Made by a program: the position numbers and the translations under genes. A stretch of DNA of 27,385 nt from Deltaproteobacteria bacterium (lineage in GTDB: Bacteria; Desulfobacterota; DSM-4660; Desulfatiglandales; HGW-15): positions 1-27,385 of the forward strand of contig JAGVAP010000007.1 in NCBI GenBank assembly GCA_020060215.1. The letters are read 5' to 3'. The notes under the pieces were generated by a model. It was not told the DNA's origin. It did not search any database and was given only the letters and a program-made list of their open reading frames with translations. Numbering within the stretch: position 1 is the stretch's first letter; each line of letters begins with the position of its first letter. Shown in pieces: positions 23,462 through 27,385 of this stretch.

Positions 23462-24646
23462 ATGGGTACGACATCGCAAAATGTCCAGGAGGGTCTGAAC
23501 GTACCAGTCGCGGCTGGTGAAGCCGCCGGTCCGGGACTTGAAAGAGATGCAGCAAGACAGTGCCGTGTGGTCGAAATCGACCCCCAGACCGATCCGCGAT
23601 GGGATGCGTTTGTCTCGGCCCATCCGGAGGGGCTGATCTATCACACCGCATCCTATCTACATGCCCTTTCTACGGAATACGGGACCGACCCGATCTGCCT
23701 GGCAGGCGAAGACCTCGCCGGCCAGGTCCGGGGGATTCTGCCGCTCATGTACACGAAAGGTCTTCCGCTGGGGTTGGGGGGGAGGCTCTTTGGCCGGCGC
23801 CTGTCGTCGCTCCCGCGTACCCCCGTGGCCGGACCTCTCGCCCTCGACGAGAATACAACCATCGAACTGCTACGGGCGGCTTTGGAGAGAACAGACGTCA
23901 GGAATGGCGCAAACGTTCAAATCAAGCCGCCTCGGCCGCTGGGCTCGGGCCTCGCGGAAGGTCTGATCGGCAGGCCCTGGCGCAAGACCTATGTGCTGGA
24001 GCTGCCCCCCAGGCCGGCACTGCTTCACTTCGGCAATTCCCGAAACCACACGCGGCTGAAGCAGCGGGTAAACAAGGCAGTGAAGGCCGGGGTCAAGATC
24101 AGGCAGGGAGAGTTGGAAGACCTCAGGGCCTGGTATGACATCTACCTGGAGACCATGCGCTGGCACCTTGTTGCGCCGCGACCCTATCGGTTCTTTCGCG
24201 CACTATGGGATGACCTCCGACCGGACCGGATCCGCCTTCTGCTTGCGTACAAGGACGGTAACGGGCTGCTCGCCGGATCGATTTTCATGATGTCCGGCAG
24301 AACGGTTTTCTATGCCTTCAATGGAAGGCGGCGTGAAGACCTTTCGCTTCAGCCGAACTACGCCATTATCTGGCAGGCCATCCATGATGCGTGCGAGGAG
24401 GGGTTCCGCTACTTTGATCTGGGGGAAGTCCCTTTGGACAACCTGGGCCTGTCGGAGTTCAAGGGGAAATGGGCGGGAAGCCCCACCTGGCTCGTTCGCT
24501 ATTATTATCCCAAGCCTCCGGAGACGAGCGGTCTGGAATCCGGCGGCCGGAAGTCATTTACCCGTCGGTGCCTCAACATCGCCTGGAGACGCCTCCCTAT
24601 CCCGCTCACGAGATGGTTCGGGGACTGGGTGTACTACTTTCTGTGA
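23462..24646 (+). CDS. FemAB-like / GNAT-fold acyltransferase
   Basis: A 394-aa protein of the FemAB/GNAT superfamily (peptidoglycan-bridge or PEP-CTERM/XrtA-associated type). It has two GNAT-like halves. The first includes GLIYHTASYLHALSTEYG and GLGGRLFGRRLSSLPRTP. The second has HTRLKQRVNKAVKAGVKI, MSGRTVFYAFNGRR and the conserved FDLGEVPLDNLGLSEFKGKWAG, where the GlFKxxFG-like end is typical. Such enzymes transfer aminoacyl or acyl groups to cell-envelope or exopolysaccharide precursors; the acceptor here is unknown. ATG 23462 is chosen because GGAGG-type sites lie at 23443-23458; the open frame back to 23327 is not conserved. It stands alone, with no visible polysaccharide cluster. Confidence 0.8.
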   Translation: MGTTSQNVQEGLNVPVAAGEAAGPGLERDAARQCRVVEIDPQTDPRWDAFVSAHPEGLIYHTASYLHALSTEYGTDPICLAGEDLAGQVRGILPLMYTKGLPLGLGGRLFGRRLSSLPRTPVAGPLALDENTTIELLRAALERTDVRNGANVQIKPPRPLGSGLAEGLIGRPWRKTYVLELPPRPALLHFGNSRNHTRLKQRVNKAVKAGVKIRQGELEDLRAWYDIYLETMRWHLVAPRPYRFFRALWDDLRPDRIRLLLAYKDGNGLLAGSIFMMSGRTVFYAFNGRRREDLSLQPNYAIIWQAIHDACEEGFRYFDLGEVPLDNLGLSEFKGKWAGSPTWLVRYYYPKPPETSGLESGGRKSFTRRCLNIAWRRLPIPLTRWFGDWVYYFL

Positions 24647-24849
24647 TTCCTGCCCCGCTCTCGTGCATGGGCCTCTGTCCGGCTTATCTGGCCTTCGGCA
24701 TGCCCGGCAACCCCTGAGGCATCCCGCCCATTCCCGGCATAGTTGCATAAGACAAGGGCGATGTCGTCTTCGCAAATGGGGAGGCTACATGAATTGTGGA
24801 GGAATATGGTGAGCATAGCCCCTCTCGATCTCACTGCCGGTGAATTCCT

Positions 24850-24948
24850 GTAGGATGGGTGGAGCGCAGCGAAACCCATCGGTCTTGAGGTTTGCGGCAT
24901 GTTCAATCGCGCGAATGGATGGGTTTCGCTGCGCTCCACCCATCCTAC
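24850..24948. repeat. REP-like palindrome with perfect 31-bp arms
   Basis: Positions 24850-24880 and 24918-24948 are exact reverse complements separated by 37 nt. The arm (starting GTAGGATGGGTGGAGCGCAG) belongs to a type of intergenic palindrome I recall from many proteobacterial genomes. It can form a large cruciform or RNA hairpin. It differs in sequence from the REP at 8-77. Confidence 0.9.
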
Positions 24949-25162
24949 GAAGGTACCCGAATTTGTGCAACGCTAGGGGTCACTCGAGAATTGCAGCCAC
25001 CGTGAAGCCGACCCAGGTCACTTCTTCACCAGATCCGCCCTTCGATTCTTCGCCTTTCCCTCGTCCGTACTGCTGTCCGCAACCGGCTTGCCCTGCCCGA
25101 ACCCGGCCTAGCTGAGCCGCCCGCCGGAGGTGGCAAGATCGATCGAACAGTGACTCCTGGTG

Positions 25163-25390
25163 GTTTTCTGTAGGAGCAAGCTCCTGCTTGCGATTTCTAC
25201 AGTTCCGAAAAGAAAGCAGGGGCTTGCTCCACAAGGATAGCGCTCCAAAGCTTATCCGCCGGTCCTTGGTTCGTAGTGAGGGTTCTGATCCATTTGGCGC
25301 TCCAGTTGCGAAACCTTTTTTTTGTTCACGGCACGAATCACCGGCATAGCCGTTGTTCATACCGCTGGCATGCCAGTGGATTATTCCTTC
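25163..25390. repeat. Dispersed repeat, copy B
   Basis: This is the same layout as 1-236. A less perfect REP hairpin (25170-25189 with 25214-25233) is followed by a spacer and the conserved block at 25286-25380, which includes the near-palindrome CCGCTGGCATGCCAGTGG at 25362-25379. The shared hairpin, spacer length and 3' block show both copies descend from one unit of about 230 bp. Confidence 0.75.
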
Positions 25391-25442
25391 ATTTAGGGAT
25401 TCCTTTTTCTTGAAGGCGTCTTGATGGAACAGCTCTCTTGGC

Positions 25443-25778
25443 TCACAATACTGCCGGCTGATGGAGCCCTTGAATGAAAATCGGCCGGCACGCATTTCCT
25501 TCGAAAGGAGTCGCGATTTCCTCAGCGTGTTCGCCCATGAAGATGATGGACGAATTCAGCTTGACGGCCGCCGGCAAGCGCTTCTGAAACACCGCCTTCC
25601 CAAAAGGGTGGACCTCGTTCAAGCCGCTGGTGTGAATCATCATGCGGTTCGCCGATCCACAGTTTTCCACCAGGGTATCGATAAGCTCCAGGGCCGATGA
25701 GCCGTCGAAGTCCCCTTCCAGCTTGAGGTGAAGTGTCTCGCGTTCGCGGCTGACGATCGTTCGAAAGTTAGCGGCCAT
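25443..25778 (-). CDS. STAS-domain protein lacking the usual phospho-serine
   Basis: A 111-aa single-domain protein of the STAS (SpoIIAA-like, anti-sigma-factor antagonist) type, with LHLKLEGDFDGSSALELIDTL, then NRMMIHTSGLNEVHPFGKAVFQKRL. In regulated antagonists the segment after the third strand reads D-S-S/T-G, where Ser is phosphorylated. Here it is HPFG, so phospho-control by an anti-sigma kinase is unlikely. No anti-sigma factor or sigma factor is nearby. ATG 25778 is preceded by a run of Gs rather than a clean Shine-Dalgarno. Identification as STAS is reasonably firm; its partner is unknown. Confidence 0.7.
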   Translation of the reverse strand: MAANFRTIVSRERETLHLKLEGDFDGSSALELIDTLVENCGSANRMMIHTSGLNEVHPFGKAVFQKRLPAAVKLNSSIIFMGEHAEEIATPFEGNACRPIFIQGLHQPAVL

Positions 25779-25853
25779 TTCATACCCCCCATATTCAAGA
25801 TGATGTACCGGTCACCATAGGCGATGGAGGGTATGAAAAGACATCGGAGGGAT

Positions 25854-25873
25854 CCTGTATCTTAAGCTACAGG
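25854..25873. promoter_or_regulatory. Inverted repeat upstream of the STAS gene
   Basis: CCTGTA (25854-25859) and TACAGG (25868-25873) are perfect complements with an 8-nt spacer, about 75-95 nt upstream of the STAS start. It could be an operator. No function is proven. Confidence 0.35.
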
Positions 25874-25938
25874 AATGCTGTAAGGTATTTTTCTCGGGAG
25901 CACGAGCCGGTGGTTGAACCATTGATCATGTGCCCCCC

Positions 25939-25979
25939 TGAGACCCCCGCCAAGCGGGGCTCTGCCGGGTGGAGTCTCA
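25939..25979 (-). terminator. Nested hairpin just downstream of the lipoprotein gene
   Basis: Inner CCCCGC/GCGGGG (25945-25950 and 25954-25959, 3-nt loop) and outer TGAGAC/GTCTCA (25939-25944 and 25974-25979) lie directly after the minus-strand stop at 25984. A terminator role fits the position; the U tract is missing. Confidence 0.45.
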
Positions 25980-25983
25980 TTGG

Positions 25984-26442
25984 TCAACGCGTTCTGCTCT
26001 GCGGATAGCTCTCCGGATCCGCACCGCCCTTGGGCGCGGCCGTCAGCGACACGATCGAACCGCTACCGGAGAATGGGCCGCCTTCGTTGATCTCAACGGT
26101 TGCCGTGCGATCACCCTTTACGAACACCAGAATACTGGTCTTGGCCTTGATCGAGGACACGCACGTCCAGCCGGCACCCGGGAACTGGTCGCGGAAGAAG
26201 GTGAAGGTCTCGGTGGACCTCTGAGGCATCATGATAATTATTCGCCCCGTCCACTGCGGGCCGCCACCCAGGATCAGAGACTGATCATTGTCGATCCTGG
26301 CTCCCTGGGGCAGCGGCATGTCGCCCAACAGCTGCTGCTGCGTACTGTCGAGATTTTCCGTGCTGCCGAACCCTCCCGAGGCACAGCCGGCGAGCCCGGA
26401 GACAAAGAGCGCCAGCAGGAGATGACCCATTCGTGTTTTCAT
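25984..26442 (-). CDS. Predicted lipoprotein, 152 aa
   Basis: The signal peptide ends in the lipobox LAGC, so Cys 20 would be lipidated. The mature part has PLPQGARIDNDQSLILGGG and WTGRIIIMMPQRSTETFTFFRDQFPGAGWTCVSSIKAKTSILVF. This resembles a family of small lipoproteins with a GW and KTSIL motif that I recall only as uncharacterised. Location is the outer or inner membrane facing the periplasm. ATG 26442 has AGGAA 8 nt upstream; the open frame to 26520 would block the signal peptide. Function is unknown. Confidence 0.8.
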   Translation of the reverse strand: MKTRMGHLLLALFVSGLAGCASGGFGSTENLDSTQQQLLGDMPLPQGARIDNDQSLILGGGPQWTGRIIIMMPQRSTETFTFFRDQFPGAGWTCVSSIKAKTSILVFVKGDRTATVEINEGGPFSGSGSIVSLTAAPKGGADPESYPQSRTR

Positions 26443-26648
26443 GTACCGTCTTCCTCGATTCCGTCGCCAGAGAGCCGGTTTGCGTTTGAACTCCTGCAGC
26501 TCCATTTGATTCCCCGACAAAAAGCCTTTCCGGGCTTCACAATCCCGGGAGGTCTCTCTTCACTGCTTCACGTGATCATCAAGCACAGAGATCCATGAGG
26601 AAGGCTAGGGTGAAGGGCCGTATGTAGCTATGTTTGCGTTTCAATTTC

Positions 26649-26852
26649 CTATTCGAGAAGACCGCGGTTGTCAACGGTAATCATCATGGCCATGTCTCTG
26701 GTTGGTCCGCTGGTCAGGAGAGCCATGAGGAAAAAGTCCGGCTCGGCCCCAGGTGTGAAGATCATACCGGATTGCCGGAACAATTCTTGGGTCATAAGTA
26801 AATACGTAGATTTCCCATGGTGAAATACAGGCTTGGACTTATCCCCAACCAT
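26649..26852 (-). CDS. Hypothetical small protein, 67 aa
   Basis: An open frame downstream of the response regulator on the same strand, 221 nt after its stop. It has no recognisable domain: a mixed N-terminus, a Phe/Leu/Met-rich middle and the end ITVDNRGLLE. The ribosome-binding site (GCGAGG) is weak. Codon use does not argue strongly either way. It could be spurious. Confidence 0.25.
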   Translation of the reverse strand: MVGDKSKPVFHHGKSTYLLMTQELFRQSGMIFTPGAEPDFFLMALLTSGPTRDMAMMITVDNRGLLE

Positions 26853-26899
26853 CTGCCTCGCAGGTAGCCTTGGACAGCAACTCAGGTTACCCTCCCTTT

Positions 26900-26962
26900 T
26901 TGCCCCCGATCGCTCCCATGTACCCGGTACGGAACTGGGCGATGTACGAGGATCGGGGGCAA
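26900..26962. repeat. 12-bp perfect inverted repeat downstream of the response regulator
   Basis: TTGCCCCCGATC (26900-26911) and GATCGGGGGCAA (26951-26962) are exact complements around a 39-nt loop that contains further pairing (CTC/GAG). It lies in a gene-free gap after the response-regulator stop and could act as its terminator or as a structured RNA. Confidence 0.45.
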
Positions 26963-27073
26963 CCTTCCTCCCATGCGGTCATCGAGGCAAGTATAGCCCT
27001 GGCCGTGGGCCTTCATGATTTGTACACCGGGTGCGAGAGAATCCCCCGGAATGAAACGAAATCGGCGACAAAT

Positions 27074-27385
27074 TTACCAGGCGGCCAGCTTCACAGTTTG
27101 GAACCAGTACAAGAAGACCTGGTTCAGGGTGTTAATCCAGGACTGGAACTCGGCGGGTTTAATGATGTAGGAGTTCGCGCACGTAGTATACGCCTTCCTC
27201 GTCTCCTCCTCTTCTTCTTCCGTTGTAATCACGATCAAAGGTATCCCTCTGACCTTGTTATCCTCCATGATTGATTCCAGAACATGACCATCGAGCGGGG
27301 GTTTGAGGTCGGTCAGGACAATACAGGGCCGCCGCCTGGATTCATCTTTGAGGTAGCCGAGAAGCTCGTGACCGCTGCCGACGAA
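27074..27385 (-). CDS. CheY-like response regulator, N-terminus cut by the window edge
   Basis: The reading frame continues to the window end, giving about 103 residues of a stand-alone receiver domain of the Rcp1-like group. Visible residues are the phospho-acceptor Asp in VLTDLKPPLDG, the conserved Thr in PLIVITT and the Lys in YIIKPAEF. The FLYWFQTVKLAAW ending is typical for Rcp1-like single-domain regulators that pair with hybrid or phytochrome-like kinases. There is no DNA-binding output domain. The KPPLDG after the Asp replaces the usual NMPxMDG. A partner kinase, if adjacent, would be outside the window. Confidence 0.85.
   Translation of the reverse strand, partial: FVGSGHELLGYLKDESRRRPCIVLTDLKPPLDGHVLESIMEDNKVRGIPLIVITTEEEEEETRKAYTTCANSYIIKPAEFQSWINTLNQVFLYWFQTVKLAAW

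Larger units (their letters stand above)
24647..25442. other. Gene-poor stretch (796 nt) holding two palindromic repeats
   Basis: No gene is supported here. It contains the 31-bp-arm palindrome at 24850-24948 and dispersed repeat copy B at 25163-25390. A minus-strand frame spanning 24980-25495 runs through the repeat and is not credible. The bases at 24980-25110 could encode the end of a Gly-rich protein on the minus strand (WVGFTVAAILE) but no start or family is visible. Confidence 0.5.

Noticed and set aside
24980..25495. 171-codon minus-strand frame
   Set aside because: It reads through dispersed repeat copy B and into the STAS gene end; only a vague Gly-rich end near 24980-25110 looks protein-like.
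26870..27274. Plus-strand 134-codon frame antisense to the response regulator
   Set aside because: Its second half is the complement of a conserved receiver domain and its first half contains the long inverted repeat.

Overview
The window is a GC-rich bacterial chromosome segment from a Gram-negative organism. The evidence for Gram-negative is a lipobox lipoprotein, a small outer-membrane beta-barrel, a periplasmic Cu/Zn superoxide dismutase and a PAP2 phosphatase. Strong GGAGG-type Shine-Dalgarno sites, and genes such as an SPW-VKOR fusion, BON-domain proteins and DUF2267, suggest an environmental lineage of the Desulfobacterota/Nitrospirota kind. That placement is inference only, because there is no rRNA or other phylogenetic marker. 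No tRNA, CRISPR array, phage gene or intact insertion sequence was seen.

Layout. 1-6.3 kb: a REP-type hairpin inside a dispersed repeat, a tiny membrane peptide, a glycogen-debranching enzyme, an erythromycin-esterase-family hydrolase, sodC, a small membrane protein and a convergent PAP2 phosphatase. 6.3-8.2 kb: a decayed slipin, an unusual membrane/BON/SRPBCC fusion protein and a decayed membrane-protein gene. 8.2-10.0 kb: a convergent APH-fold kinase and histidine phosphatase whose ORFs overlap by 140 bp. 10.3-12.1 kb: a Ca2+/cation antiporter and a beta-barrel protein. 12.4-16.9 kb: a CBS-domain gene with a 200-bp deletion, a frameshifted mercuric-reductase-like flavoprotein, a phosphoribosyltransferase remnant, an alpha/beta hydrolase, a PRPP synthetase and a triple-BON protein. 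17.3-18.8 kb: an SPW-VKOR membrane protein. 18.9-22.0 kb, minus strand: GAPDH, Hsp20, DUF2267, APH-family kinase and a broken P-loop kinase, laid out like an operon. 22.2-24.6 kb: an intact CBS gene followed by a fossil of the 14.5-kb hydrolase, a small exported protein and a FemAB-like acyltransferase. 24.6-27.4 kb: a gene-poor stretch with a 31-bp-arm palindrome and the second dispersed-repeat copy, then a STAS protein, a lipoprotein and a response regulator cut by the window edge.

Two themes stand out. First, the gene content (two-CBS protein, Hsp20, phosphoribosyltransferase plus dienelactone-hydrolase-type enzyme, APH-family kinase plus P-loop kinase, BON proteins, a VKOR-type thiol oxidoreductase) looks like a stress or dormancy gene set. 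It recalls parts of the mycobacterial DosR regulon, in a Gram-negative setting. Second, the region is full of broken or duplicated pieces: slipin, a PPRxIT-like membrane protein, the CBS copy, the reductase, the phosphoribosyltransferase, the P-loop kinase and the hydrolase fossil. Several keep both gene ends but have lost the middle. The locus has either been reshuffled repeatedly or contains assembly artefacts; read mapping would separate these. All functional calls rest on reading the sequence; no database search was possible.
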